Positions 48,960 to 61,500 of a stretch of DNA of 64,000 bases are shown here, in pieces; within the stretch, counting starts at the first letter, position 1; every line of letters begins with the position of its first letter. This DNA comes from Cryptomeria japonica. Lineage: Eukaryota; Streptophyta; Pinopsida; Cupressales; Cupressaceae. Location of the stretch: positions 761,662,673-761,726,672 of the forward strand of contig NC_081408.1 in the NCBI RefSeq assembly GCF_030272615.1, given 5' to 3'. The notes beneath the pieces were generated by a model. That model was not told the DNA's origin, searched no databases, and was given only the letters and a program-made list of their open reading frames with translations. The position numbers were made by a program, and so were the translations under genes.

Positions 48960-50820
48960 ATCTATCTTTCAAAAAGGCTATCTATTGAATTGTTTAAATG
49001 CTTAATTTTAATAGACTAAAAGGACAAACCTTTGTCTTTGTTGAGTTGTCTAAGAATTTGCTTTTCATCAATTCATGTACAGTTTAATAGTGCATCACTA
49101 TTTACTATGTTATTAATCATCAACACTCTCAATTTCTTCTTACAATTTTAAAAATGTCATGGGCATCATACTATACCTTTATATGTACCTTTCAAGTTTC
49201 TAAATTATCGTCTTTATTAATACACGTGCATTTAGATTGTTAATAGTTTTGCACTAGATCTTTTCTAAGTTTCTTTTGAAAGCTAAAACACTTCCCGAAA
49301 CATTCACAATTCTTCTTTCTTTATTGGGAACCTATAAATATATTATATCCTTTCCTAATAATTTAAATGGCCTAAACTCATTGCAAAAATCCTTAAATCA
49401 TTTCACTCAACACTTCACTTTGGTATAATAAATTCATACCCATGTCCTACACTTCAAGTATAATTTAAATTTAGTTTCCCACTTATTGCACACCCCTAGC
49501 CATCTCTATCCTAAGTATAAATTTCACAAAAATATCAACTTTTTATAACCGTTAACTCTGCAAGACCTTACACTACATTTGTGTACATTAAAATTTTATT
49601 TAATACCTCATTAAATTTATTCCAACACCCAAATATATACTTGAACTATATGTATATAATTTTCATACTTTGTACATTATTAAGAACTATAATTCCTTAT
49701 CTATTCTATTCATATCACATTTATATGATGATATTGATTGTAATAGTTCATTAAATCTTTTCCTATTTGTTTGAGCATATAATATTGACTCTATCAAGTT
49801 ATACTACCTCTCTTATGATCTGACACTAATTTATAGATGTGTTGAACAAACAAAAATATAGTGGAAGACCAACTTTTCTAAGATACTAAAGTAATGAATT
49901 CCAAAAATAATGTTGATGTTATAGAGGAGGGAAAGCCACATATTTATTTTAAAGATTAGGGTCGACACAGAATTAGTATTATAGACAAAGCCCAACTCCA
50001 TATTCTTGATGAAACCCAAACTTATAATTATTTGATATTAGAGAGGGATCTCCACTACTCCACTATACAAATACATAAATAAATTTTATTAAATATATCA
50101 AGAGAAAAAAATTAAAAGAAGGATATGCACCATTTATTTTTTATTGATAGAGATAATATTATGCTGAACGTTTTGATTGAGTTACTTAAATCTCATTAAA
50201 TATAACTTTCAAGGAAATATTTGAAAATCTCTTCAAACATGTGATATAATTTGTAAAAAAAAATACTATTAATTATATTCAAACATGTGATATAATTTGT
50301 AAATAAAAATACGGTTAATTATAATTAATCCTAGTAAGGGGCATTGCTATTGTTAGGTATATATTTAAACAAAAAGATTAGAAAAGACACGTATAAAAAG
50401 TTTACAAAAAGTTTAAAATGTGAATAAAGGTTTTAGTTCTTTTAGAAAAAAGAGGTCATTGTATTGATAAAAGAAATTTAAGAAGAGAGGTGTTGACTTT
50501 CATTTTAAATACGCAAAATCTGGAAATAATCAAATATATCATTTTTAAATGAAACTAGATTAAATAAAAAATTATATCAATACATGTGAAAAGGAGAATT
50601 GTTTTAGAATAATATAAATATGGAAGAAAATTAGCCATTGATGTGCAAGGTTGACCAAATTGATTACATTGAATACGGCGTTAGGGAGTTGACCTTAAAT
50701 TTCTATCACGTGCATACTCATCCTCCATGAATTATTAGAGCTCTGCGTTCTTAGGGATAGAATTAGATAAATTGTTTATGAACATGCTAGACATTGGTTG
50801 GAGATACAAAAAAATGATAT
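48960..50820. other. AT-rich intergenic DNA
   Basis: No gene is seen. A 45-60-bp direct duplication around TTCAAACATGTGATATAATT occurs near 50235 and 50280. The DNA between the SDR ATG at 48112 and 48470 is its upstream region, with one copy of the 98-bp unit. Confidence 0.6.
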
Positions 50821-51800
50821 ACAAATAAAAATATAGCAATTATATTTGTCTACAGCTAAGCTAGCTTAATATGGAATTACCATGGGGATTTTCAATATTG
50901 TTATCATGGTTTAATAAATTACTTCAATATGATTTAAATAATCAGTTTATACAAATGTAAAATATTAATAGAAAGAAGATAGAATCTGATCAGAAGAATT
51001 TTATGAAGAATTTTTTGAATTGTATATTTTTTTTTAGTTTAGTTTATCTATATGTTAGTATTTTGCAATTTTGAAGGTCTTAAGGGCATTTTTAGCCCCT
51101 GCCAAAAATGTGGGTCTACATCTCTTGGAGACCTTTCCAACGAGATCAACGACTCGTAGTTTCGAGTCCCGAGTAGAAAGTTATGTCTAGTTGAAGTTAG
51201 GATAAATTTTCATATAGTTTTTTGAAAATTTCGTAGTTTTTAGATTTTATTATGTAATAAACAAATGTGACTATTGGGCTTCAATTCTCAAGAGGTCTCT
51301 GTGACCCTTGGAATCTCATGAACTTCTATATTTTGGATTTTCGAATGAAATAGATTATTTTTTGGCTTGCTTCAATTCTATGATTTCTGGTTCTTGTAAA
51401 TAGAATTTACAATACCGCAGGTTCTCACTCAGGTGTTGTCATCCGAATCCATTATTTGGATCAGAACCACCATAAGATAACAAAAAGATTGATGCATAAA
51501 TTAGGAGCATAAGAATGAAAGAAACTCTAGATGAATAATCTCACAATGTAATATTTGTGTGAATAAAAACTTTAAAACTAAAATCCACAAAAAAGAGAGG
51601 ACAAGAACATATTGTCATTTCACACACTCCTTTAAGCACCTGCAAACAAAATTTTCTTAACTTGCTAATTTCCCCACATTACTACTAACTCAAAGACTAT
51701 ACATATATAACCTCATGAGAAGTTGCACACCAAAAACAATTATAGGAATCTAGATGGTTTACCTAACAAATACTAACTAGTTGCTAGTAGATAAATAGTA
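50820..51800. repeat. Third copy of the 1 kb repeat (A3), with an insert
   Basis: The flanks match A1/A2 (TTTGTCTACAG, TTAATATGGAATTACCATGG, ACTCCTTTAAGCACCTGCAA). The match is interrupted by about 463 bases (50996-51458) flanked by direct repeats GATCAGAA at 50988-50995 and 51459-51466. The insert carries GAGACCTTTCCAACGAGATC and has no frame or clear inverted ends. Confidence 0.8.
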
Positions 51801-52215
51801 ATTTTAATTACATTTTTGTAAATAAAAGTTACCACTTCAATAAAATTTAAATGGTAAAAAATAGTTATCATTGTCAATAAAACCTTCATTCTTTATAAAT
51901 GGTTTACAAACAATATTAAGATTAACTTAATACAAAAAATTTGTAAGATAAATGACACACGAATCCTAATAATCATAAAAATCATATTGAAATCTTGACA
52001 AACAATCAAAATTGAAATGAAAATGAATCCCATATTAAATATTCTACCAATTATTAGTCTATTGGATGACTTCCTTTGATCACTTACCATATAGACCTCT
52101 AACTGGTGTTCATTGGGTTTGCTTAAAAAAATTCAACATAAACTTTATGACCCTTCTAGATCTATTCATGAATCATCATATAAACATTTCTTCCTTCTTT
52201 GATAGGTATCATAAT

Positions 52216-52700
52216 CAATTCTAAGAGATTTCCACAATCCATCATGTTCAGAGTGTAGTTTTGGATTCGATTGTGTGTAAGATTTTACACACAATCGAAT
52301 CCAGAAACCCAGAAACTACATCTATCATGGAATGTGATCTGAAACGTTGATGCAAAAATCTTACACACAATCGAATCTAGAAACCCAGAAACTACATCTA
52401 TCATGGAATGTGATCTGAAACGTTGATGCAAAAATCTTACACACAATTGAATCCAGAAACCCAGAAACTACATCTATCATTGAATGTGATCTGAAACATT
52501 GATGCAAAAATCTTACACACAATCGAATCCAGAAACCCAGAAACTACATCTATCATGGAATGTGATCTGAAACGTTGATGCAAAAATCTTACACACAATC
52601 AAATCCAGAAACCCAGAAACTACATCTATCATGGAATGTGATCTGAAACGTTGATGCAAAAATCTTACACACAATTGAATCCAGAAACTACACTCTGAGA
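52216..52700. mobile_element. Fold-back element with 76-bp array
   Basis: TATCATAAT flanks the block at 52207-52215 and 52701-52709, a 9-bp target duplication; A2-type DNA at about 37.59 kb shows the region without the insert. The left arm (CAGAGTGTAGTTTTGGATTC, then GATTGTGTGTAAGATT) is the reverse complement of the right end (AATCTTACACACAATTGAAT, then CCAGAAACTACACTCTG). The middle is a direct 76-bp array. No frame is present, so it is a non-autonomous element of unknown class. Confidence 0.75.
52291..52675. repeat. 76-bp tandem array
   Basis: Units begin ACAATCGAATCC (or a one-base variant) at 52291, 52367, 52443, 52519, 52595 and 52671, the last one cut short. Spacing is exactly 76 each time. 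Confidence 0.97.
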
Positions 52701-53035
52701 TATCATAATGATTACAAACCAGAGATTAACCAGTACTCTTTGCTTTGTTGAGATGACTTTGATGATCTAAGGTCGTACAGTATAGTAAATTATGCTTAGC
52801 CTGTGCACAGATATTATCAAGTCCTCTGGCATAACATGTACCTTATAAATAAACTATACCCAATCCCTGCGTAGAAGTTGCTAAGTCATTTTAAGACAGC
52901 TTGTGATCTTTGTTCTCTAAAACCCCAAGTGTTTGAAGTCTGCCTGTTGGATGACTGTGTTTATCTGATTTACTCATATTCATGGAAGATTTTCTAAGGA
53001 AGGATGCAAATTAAAAAGGTGTATATTCAACTCAC

Positions 53036-53250
53036 CAGTAATTTGCGCATATCCATCCCCGTTTTGTCCATCACTTCGCAGTTCATGTCTTGCACCGCCT
53101 CACCAATAATTGGCGCAGAGTTTATCTGTTTAAAAACCAGACAAACAAATACTCCTCAACTACCTTTCAACGGAGCAAGGTAAACGCAAACTCAAAGACA
53201 ATCATATCATTAACAAAATATCTAATTCTCCTAACATGCTTTTCAACCAA
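53036..53250 (-). pseudogene. SDR relic (copy 4)
   Basis: The minus strand at 53036-53125 matches SDR exon 3 with a GTGAGT donor kept at 53030-53035 but with changes and about nine extra bases. At 53214-53250 it retains the last dozen codons of exon 2 (a WLKSMLGELDIL-like reading) and then jumps to the upstream region around AATGTCTTCAAAATGG. Most of exon 2 is deleted and no exons 4-5 follow. It is a dead fragment in the same orientation as the other copies. Confidence 0.75.
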
Positions 53251-53309
53251 CCATTTTGAAGACATTGTTCGTATCTCAAACTAACCTGCACCAATAGATC
53301 GAGAAATCT

Positions 53310-53840
53310 CTTTGTATAAAGTTCCAGTTACGTCCTTCTTACGTTGTTTAAAAAATTGTTTCTAATCAATTTTTTTTCCTATTTAAAGAAAAGGACAGAC
53401 TTAATTCTTTCTTGAGTTGTCTTAACTATTTATTTTTATCAATTATTCTTTTCACCTTAATTTTATTTAAGTGAAAGTACAAACTTACATCTTTGTTGAG
53501 CTGTCTAGATATTTATTTTAGATTGATTTGTTTTGGTCATATTTAAAGGAGATAACAAATATAAGTCTTTGTTGAGTTGTTTAAGAATTTATTTTTGATC
53601 GGTCATTATTAGTTCATATGGTTAGACAATACTAATGCATTCATCCTGTCCAATTAAGTCTCCAAGCATGAACCAATAGGAATGCAGAATTAAAATCTAT
53701 TGACTTTTTTCCTTATGTTTTTATGCATATCTATTTTTTAAGACATTTGCAAATTTCATTTATTTGTATTTCTATTGACTCGTAGCAATGTATAGCCTTA
53801 TTGACTCATTTTTAAATGTGGACAACTATGAATACTGTAG
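53310..53840. other. Intergenic, SDR-upstream-like then unknown
   Basis: The first 100 bases resemble the region upstream of other SDR copies. The rest has repeated GAGTTGTCTAA.AATTTATTTTTGATC words and no gene. Confidence 0.55.
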
Positions 53841-53954
53841 TGCATAGTGTCACATTGTGATAGTGGGCAATTTGCTCGTGCATAGTGTCACATTGTGATA
53901 CTGGGCAATTTTCTCGTGCATAGTGTCACATTGTGGTAGTGGGCAATTTGCTCT
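53841..53954. repeat. 38-bp tandem repeat, three units
   Basis: TGCATAGTGTCACATTGTGA plus the following TAGTGGGCAATTTGCTCG starts at 53841, 53879 and 53917. Confidence 0.97.
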
Positions 53955-54619
53955 TTTTGGAACCAGCTAATAAGTTGGCCTTTTTTGCAGCACTACATTA
54001 AATATGTAGTAGGACAGTCTTTGAAGCTATTCCCAATGCAATTATTGGTTGCATTGGAAAAGATGTAAAAGAAAGAATACATAGTGTAATAGACAAAAAA
54101 CATGTGATGAGTACTCAAGTGGGCTAAAAATGCCAAATGCAAATCAAATTTTAAGATGCTTTCGCTTTTTAAGAAAACAATACATGTGACCAAAATTACT
54201 TTGTATGAATGTACATCAAATAGCTGATTTAATTTATTGCTTTTTGGCTTTTTGTGTAAACACTATGATTTGTGATTGATAGAGTGTTATAAACCTTATT
54301 GTAAATAATAATAAGTTACTCAAAAACTATTAACTATGTAAGATAAAGTGTGCATCAATATTTTCGCCAATATAATTATATTATCATATATTATATCTTT
54401 TTGAAAAAAATTATACATATTACATATTCACATATTAGTTTTTTAATATTTTACTTTATATTAACTTAAAAGTTATATTTTAATTTTGGTTTATAGATTG
54501 GAATTTTTTTTTTAAGTCCACAAGAAAAATTAACATGATTTTTTTTTAAAATCAATTACAATCATTTTGTTGTTTGCGAATTGGCAAGTTGAGGAAAATT
54601 AAAATTACCATGTAGAATC

Positions 54620-54780
54620 CAACTCAAATTTTTGATAGATTTAAAATTTTTGTGCATATGACAAAGTAGCTCTTTTAGCAAGGTCTCTCTAGATTGTTCT
54701 CTCCAATTCAAATTATAGGATGATTTTAAAAATTTCTGCATATGACAAAGTAACTCTTTTAGCAAGTCTCTCTAGATGGA
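54620..54780. repeat. Direct duplication around GCATATGACAAAGTAGCTC
   Basis: GCATATGACAAAGTA.CTCTTTTAGCAAG and TCTCTCTAGAT recur about 85 bases apart. The DNA from 53955 to 54620 and from 54780 to 55140 is AT-rich with no gene. Confidence 0.8.
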
Positions 54781-55140
54781 ATAGATAAATAATCTTACTT
54801 TATTGCATATAATCTATTATTTTTGTCATATGCATATAATAGTGATCAGAAATAAGTTAGAGTATTAAATGTTTTAATCTTTAATTAATTTTTGTTCTCA
54901 TATAAATGTAATAGCCTCTCAATACTGGATTGTCTTTTCGATTTCTGATGAGGACATAAATGTAGTGGTTGTTCTGCTTCTTTGAAAGCTTCTAAATAAG
55001 CTCAATTCGAGTCCAATTGCAGGGAGTTAGAGAGTTATAGAGTTATAGAGTTACAAGAATACAACTCTTAAGACGAATTTGCAAAGCTATGACATGCATA
55101 TCATATGTGGAGTTAGCCAATTTGTATGTTCTCATGAAGT

Positions 55141-55378
55141 CCACAGACATACACTCCTTCACAAAATTGCCTAACTTGTACGGGCTCGGGCATACAACTC
55201 TTTTTCACAGAGTTTGCCCAAATTGAATGGATTTCGGGCATATAACTCTCTTTCACAGAGTGCCCAAATTGGATAGATTTTAGGCATACAACTCTCTTTT
55301 ACAAAGTTTGCCCAAATTGGATGGATTCCGGACATACAACTCTCTTTCACAGAGTTTACCCAAATTGGATAGATGAAT
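55141..55378. repeat. 48-bp repeat, four to five units
   Basis: GGGCATACAACTCTCTTTCA and the following CAGAGTTTGCCCAAATTG start at 55188, 55236, about 55282 and 55330, with a weaker unit before. Confidence 0.93.
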
Positions 55379-55379
55379 T

Positions 55380-56185
55380 GACAAAATAATTTAGATCAAA
55401 TACTGTGATTTAATTGTCTTTTTGAAATAGAAACCTAGAAATATATTTTTTAAATTATGTACTCCATGTGTCCGTGCAATTATTTATTTTACTTCAATTC
55501 ATTATTTTTATAGTGCTGGTTGATTTTGCCTCGGACATTTCAGAGCAATCAAGATGTTTTCTTCGAGTCGAGAGGTTTTCTTCCTTTGAAGTATGAAGTT
55601 AAGCATCGTCCTTCTTTCCCTAAAAAAAATGATTTAATATCTGCAGATTCATTTGATATAGTAGAAAATACTTTTGCTCCATTTGGAACCCTTCTAGGAC
55701 CAAGAAAATTGTTATTTGTGTTATCATTAGTTTCATTCCATGTTTTCAAGGATTTGTCAATGTATTTTTTAAATTTGAAATATAAAATTTTATCCCCATT
55801 AGCGATGGTTTACATTTTCATAAATCTCCAAGGAAGAGTAACCCATTTTTCCAAGGCTACTGCTATTGTGAGGCCATAATTAGTTTTCACACTATTAATA
55901 TATTGAGTTGTGAAACTAAAGATCTAGTTGATCTAGGATCTTTGAAGGTACTGCACTCTATTGTTCACATAATGTAATGGACCAGAGAGTCGTCCTCAAC
56001 CAGAATCCTATGCCCATCCTTCTGTCTTACAGGCGTCCTTGACACTGAAATCTATAACACAAGAAAAAGTGGACCAACAAGTCAAATTGATATATACTTG
56101 GGAAACCAGATTATGACTACTTACACAAGTGCAGAAGATTGGTTGATGTGCATATAGTTTTAACCCAGTTGTCTTTAGTTGATGA
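55380..56185. other. No gene recognised; one uncertain frame
   Basis: A frame at 55520-55879 (+) lacks an ATG and follows ACATTTCAG, which could be a splice acceptor. Its product starts, after that site, SNQDVFFESRGFLPLKYEVK. It matches nothing I know and may be chance or an exon remnant. Confidence 0.35.
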
Positions 56186-56189
56186 AGTC

Positions 56190-56412
56190 TCATGTTCTGT
56201 TATGGTTTTAGCTTATACAAAGAAAGGGAATGCATTGGAGGCCTTCAAGTGTTTTGTGAAATGCAGAGAGTAGTTATTAGGCCTGATTCATTTACTTTAA
56301 GTGTCATTTTTTTTGGCTTGCACTATGATGGCATCTCTACAACTAGGAAGGAAAGTCGACGAAAGCATAATTAGAAGTGGGTATCGATCAGATGTTGTTG
56401 TGGGGAGTGCGT
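56190..56412 (+). pseudogene. PPR protein fragment, frameshifted
   Basis: Three frames in turn give VMVLAYTKKGNALEAFK, then EMQRVVIRPDSFTLSVIFFG, then LACTMMASLQLGRKVDESII with RSGYRSDVVVGSA. Joined in thought these are one PPR repeat and the start of the next, in normal order. Two frameshifts and a stop at about 56411 break it. It lies just beyond the 3' end of the minus-strand gene at 56539 and points the other way. Confidence 0.75.
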
Positions 56413-56538
56413 AAAAATTGAGAGTATAGAGGATGCACGCAAATTGCTTAACAAAATTCTTGATTCATCTCTATGTATAAAAAATGTTAGTACATATATC
56501 TGTGTTTTATAGGTGACATCTCTAGACACAACTCTCCT

Positions 56539-58114
56539 TCACTCTAAATGTAAAGTTCTATAATGTAAGTAAGTGTAAAACACAGATACATGTACTAAGT
56601 CAGAGTCGAAAAACTCATCTCTTATTTCTTTACCCAACACAAACACACCCCTTAATTGATACTCAGGAACACAACTTCCGACAGGTGCAAAGCACTCTCC
56701 ATCAAAAGCTCTTGTTTCTATGCTCCCCCATGATAGAAAATTTAAAAATCCGTCATCTGCCTTAGACACCAAGACATTTATGTCATCTTGCAGAAAAACG
56801 TGAACATGAACACCTTGATTTGGATCTGGGCCATTCTCTCCAAGAATTGGTCCAAAATGATATGGTGGAACAGTAACAAAAATCCACCAACCAGCTGCAT
56901 TTGCTACGCCAATTTCTTTTGCACGCTCTGTTGTAAAGGCCTTATGAGGCTTATTTTGATTCTCAAAAGTGACATAAACCTTGAGAATTCGAGAAGAGTC
57001 TTCTGAATTGGCCGTTGCAGCTTTTACCATACGAATAGCCATTACAAGAGGTGAATTGATCCTAGGCTGAGAGGACAACGTGGAAGGAATATACGTGGTC
57101 ATCATGCCACTAGCAGTTTCTGATACCAGGCTGCCAAAAACAGTTACATCTTCTCGAGCCGTTAGGTGTGCCAAGGCCCAGAAGTATGATTCACTATCAA
57201 ATTTCTCATGCCTATTGCAATCATAATGTAACGGCTTTAGAGGATCCATCGTTCCCTCGAAATTAGACTGCTTGTTAGAGACGTGGGCGGCATCATCATT
57301 GGAACCGGGCAGGAAAACCAAAATTTCTCTCCCGTTAGAAATTCTCCTGCATGTGCTTAGAGGTACTATGTCCTCCACTCCCATCATAAATTCTATTGCA
57401 GTTAAATCTCGCAGGGCCCAGGCAGCTGCAACGGACAGATGGTTCATCTTCCAAAACCTAAAGACGGAGATGTCCACAAGAATGTGAACGCCTCCTTGTT
57501 TGTCGTTTTTCTCGAGCATTGCAATGGCCAGAGGATCATAGCTTCTATTTTGCTCAACCGCTCCATTTACAGCTCCGACCGTTCCATTATCATTCACCAA
57601 ATATGATGGGAAAAACGTTGGCATGTGCTCATCAACCTTGAGAGTAGCATAAACTTCTGCTGGTGTTTTAATATCTGAGTATCCTATGATGTCTGGCTGG
57701 TTTGTGAGAGGATTTAACTCCTCACGATGCAAAATCACATGCCAACCTGATCGTGCTATCTCAGACAAAATTTCTTCTTTCAGTCTAGCCTCCATATGTT
57801 CAACCACATGGCCTTTAATTCCAACATGCTTGAGCGTGTCTACTGGCTGATAAAGCTCTCGAAGCACAAATGGTTGGCCACAAATATAGAGAACAACTTC
57901 TTCTCCAATTATATGCTCTCCTATGCATCTCCCATTTGCAAACAACCTCGCAATTGAAACCAGATCCATCCCCTTGAGAGTGTGAGGCAAGAGACGAACG
58001 GGGCCTTTGGTGAGGAGGGAGACGAGCCAAGGGGTGTGCTGCCACATAATCTTAATGCTGCTGGCGGTGTGCACTTCATTGTTGCCCAACACCATCTTGA
58101 CCAACCACATGTTG
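56539..58114 (-). pseudogene. 3' part of an interrupted gene with paladin-like segment
   Basis: From the copia insertion the minus frame runs without a stop for 523 residues after a Met at 58108-58110. Residues about 50-145 (GEEVVLYICGQPFVLRELYQ, then VEHMEARLKEEILSE, HREELNPLTNQPDIIGY and TPAEVYATLK) resemble one repeat of the plant paladin-like protein, a family of inactive-type tyrosine phosphatases. The phosphatase loop Cys-x5-Arg is not present. The remaining 370 residues, with AGWWIFVTVPPYHFG and VPEYQLRGVFVLG, match nothing I recognise. The N-terminal part of the same gene lies at 63532-64000. The long open frame without introns suggests a single exon or a retrocopy. Current expression is doubtful, but an LTR TATA box lies upstream in the same direction. 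Confidence 0.6.
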
Positions 58115-58391
58115 TGTTTGATTATGAAGAGCGAATAAATGAAAAATAAAAGTGCAGAAAAACAGAAAGAAAGAAAGAATGAATAAAGACACAACACAGA
58201 ATTTTATGGTGGTTCACCCGAATTGGCTACGTCCACATTAACAGGGGAATTCTTGTATTAATCTCTGTTCTTGTTACATTCAATAATGCACAGCAGCAAA
58301 CATATATAATGGCTCCAATACGTAAGGCTCAGGAAGCTGAACAGCCAAGTGAATTGGAGGGAAGAAGGCTATTGATGTTTCATCTTCAACA
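58115..58391 (-). repeat. 3' LTR of Tork-like element
   Basis: 277 bp. On the minus strand it carries a TATA-like CCATTATATATG near 58300-58311 and then reads into the downstream gene half. The frame across it into the gene starts with GTG, not ATG, so the first usable start is the gene's own Met at 58108-58110. Confidence 0.95.
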
Positions 58392-58554
58392 ATCTCCCAC
58401 TTGAAACCCAATCGCTGCTGCAGAGATTCCCCTACTTGCCCTGCTATCAGAGTTTGACAAGGCCGAGAGAAGTCCGACAAAACTCGAACTTCGCCCTTGT
58501 CACAGCCTTCGTGAGTGCATCAGCTGGATTCACCTTTGTATCAATCTTAGCAAC

Positions 58555-61500
58555 CTATAGCTTGCCTTCTTCAACTACATGGTGAATGAAATGTTCCTGT
58601 ATATCAATGTGTTTAGAACGATGATGAGATGAATGATTATGAGCCATAAAAATGGCACTGCTACTGTCACAAAAAAGAACATAATCATTCTGTTTACATC
58701 CCAGCTCACTCAATAAGCGCTGCAACCAAATCATTTCTTTGGCCCCTTCGGATAGAGCCATATACTCGGCCTCGGCAGAAGAAAGAGCAACTGACTTTTG
58801 TAACCTAGAGGCCCAACTGATCGCTGCTCCAACAAATTTGAAAACATATGCTGATGTAGATCGGCGTGTGTCCAGATCACCACCCAAATCAGAATCAACA
58901 TAACCCTGTAGCTGAAGTTTACCTCCACCAAAACATAAAGCATAACTGGAAGTCCCTTTCAAGTACCTCATAATCCATTTAACAGCATCCCAATGAGCCT
59001 TGCCGGGATTGCTCATAAATCTGCTAACAACTCCCACTGTGTGAGAGATATCTGGTCGGGTGCAAATCATGGCATACATAAGGCTACCAATTGCAGATGA
59101 ATAAGGAATACATTTCATAAAGTCTTGATCTTCTTGTGTCTTAGGACATATCAGAAGATAGACGAAAATGATCAGGTAGAGGAGTGACAACAGGCTTAAG
59201 ATCCTTTATACCAAATCTATCCAAAACTTGACTGATATATTTTTCTTGAGACAACCTGATTTCTTTGTTCTTCCTATCCCTGATTATATTCATTCCAAGT
59301 ATACGTTTCGCAGCCCCAAGATCTTTCATGGCAAAATTGCGAGCTAATAGTTGTTTCAAATCACAAATAGTTTTCATGCTAGAACCTGTAACCAGCATGT
59401 CATCAACATAAAGTAGTAATAAAACAAACTCACCGGAATCAAGCTTCTTGTAGTAGACACAAGGATCAGCCTCACAATGAATGAATTGATGCTCAGCCAT
59501 GAAACGATCGAACTTACGATACCACTGTCGTGGGGCTTGTTTGAGCCCATACAAACTTCGTTTCAGTTTATAGTATAAGTGTTCCTGACCCTTTTTGACG
59601 AAACCTTCGGGCTGTTCCATATAGAGTTCTTCTTCGATATCGCCATGAAGAAATGCGGTTTTAACATCCAACTGTTCAAGCTCAAGATCATTAGCTGCGA
59701 CTAAACCCAACACAGCACGAATGGAAGTCATTCTCACAACTGGGGAGAAAATTTCATTGAAGTCTATCCCTTTTTTCTGATCATAACCCTTTACAACTAG
59801 CCTGGCCCTGTAACGTTTCTTACCGCCTTCTTCTTCCTTCAATCAATACACCCATCGATTTTTCAAAGCTCGTTTATGAGGAGGAAGTGACACCAAATCC
59901 CAAGTTAAATTGGTCTGCAGGGAATCCATTTCATCTCACATTGCCTCCATCCATTTTTCACTACAAGGATCATGACAGGCTTGTTTAAAGGTAACTGGCT
60001 CTGTCTGATCAGTGAATAATAATTCTGGACATTCAGCTAGCAATAATTCATAATCTTTAAACTTTTCTGGAAGTCTCCTCTGCCTGGTGGATCTTCTTAA
60101 CCCAGTAGTTGAATTTTTAGTTAAATTTTGAGACAAATTTGGATCCCTATTTTCATTTCCCTGTCCATTGCCAACATTGTTTGACAAAGAATTCTTTCCA
60201 TTACTAGTGCAGGTATGTTTCTGGTTCAAATCCACAGAACCCTCCTACATTATCTCTGTCAAACCAGGATTTGGGAGAGTCTGTCCAAAAACGCCCCCTA
60301 TGCTTGAAGACAAATCTATTGATTGGGGCAGATACGCTGATGAAGAGGTCAATGATCTTTGACTGCGTATGACTTGTGAAGAGAGGCATGGCGGCAGAGA
60401 ACATTGCTAGTGATTTACCACGTTATTACTCCTATCACATCCCATGCTAATGTCCCTTGGCGATTTCAATGAATCAAAACCTGCGCTGCATGAAACTGGA
60501 GATGGTGGTGACCTGCGTGATGCCAAAGGTAAATAATCCACGCCAAAATTCCCATCAAATTCTGGCTCAATGTTTCTTGGTAAACCTGTAGTTGTTGTGC
60601 GGGAGGAGTCAGAGTCATGTGGGTCTGTATCATTTGGAAATTGCTGCGATGTGTCAAACCCTATGCTGCCAGAGACTTGGAGAGAGGAGCAGGGATCGAT
60701 GGGCAAAGACACATTACGAATTGTTTGAGTGTTGGGCAGAAAAAACTGTGAGCTTGCAATTGGGCACCGTGGAGAATTTTCAGCCTCTGGTAAGACTTCA
60801 TAATCTCCTTGTAAAGGATGTATAACTGTTCTCAAAAATTTAGATTTCTCATGTGAAGTGACTTCACTAGGCTGGGAATTATCAATCCCAAAGGAATCAG
60901 ACTCATTCTGACTAGAGACATGTGATGAAGAAACAGGTCCAGACCCCAAAACAGAGGTTGGAGAAGTAATCGAGGTAGGAGACAACCTCAAGGGCTCCTG
61001 TGAAACATCGTTATCAAAAACAGAGAGGGGCACATATTCTGTGGTATCAATGGGTTGTGCTAGCATTGCTGGGAAACAGTGTTCATTAAACACCACATCT
61101 CGACTTCGAATTATCTTCTTTTCAAGTGGATCCCATAACCGAAAACCATATTGGTTTTCACCATAACCAACAAAGATACAGCGTCTTGATTTGGAATCAA
61201 GCTTAGAACGCTTTTCCTTAGGAATGAGAGCAAACGCTTCACAACCAAAAATTCTAAGATAATGATAACTAATTTTCTTACCCAACCAAGTCTCCTCTGG
61301 AATGTCAAAGTTCAAACGAGATGAAGGCGCTCGATTAATCAAATATACTGCTGTATTACAGGCTTCGGCCCAAAATTCCTTACCCAATCCAGCATTCGAG
61401 AGCATGCAACGAGCTCTCTCAAGAATTGTACGATTGAGTCTTTCAGCTGCACCGATGTCTTGAGGAGTAAAGGGAACAACTTTAATCCGACGAATACCAT

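Noticed and set aside
55520-55879. A 119-codon plus-strand frame
   Set aside because: Starts at TTG, matches no family I know; possible exon remnant but not supported as a gene.
56539-57500. C-terminal half of the split gene as a viral capsid-like beta fold
   Set aside because: Only a vague impression from alternating hydrophobic strands near VYVTFEN and VTVPPY; no motif firm enough to claim.
58115-58197. Hydrophobic 27-residue peptide encoded by both Tork LTRs, looking like a signal peptide
   Set aside because: It begins at GTG, not ATG, and arises from a T-rich LTR; chance is likelier than a real leader.
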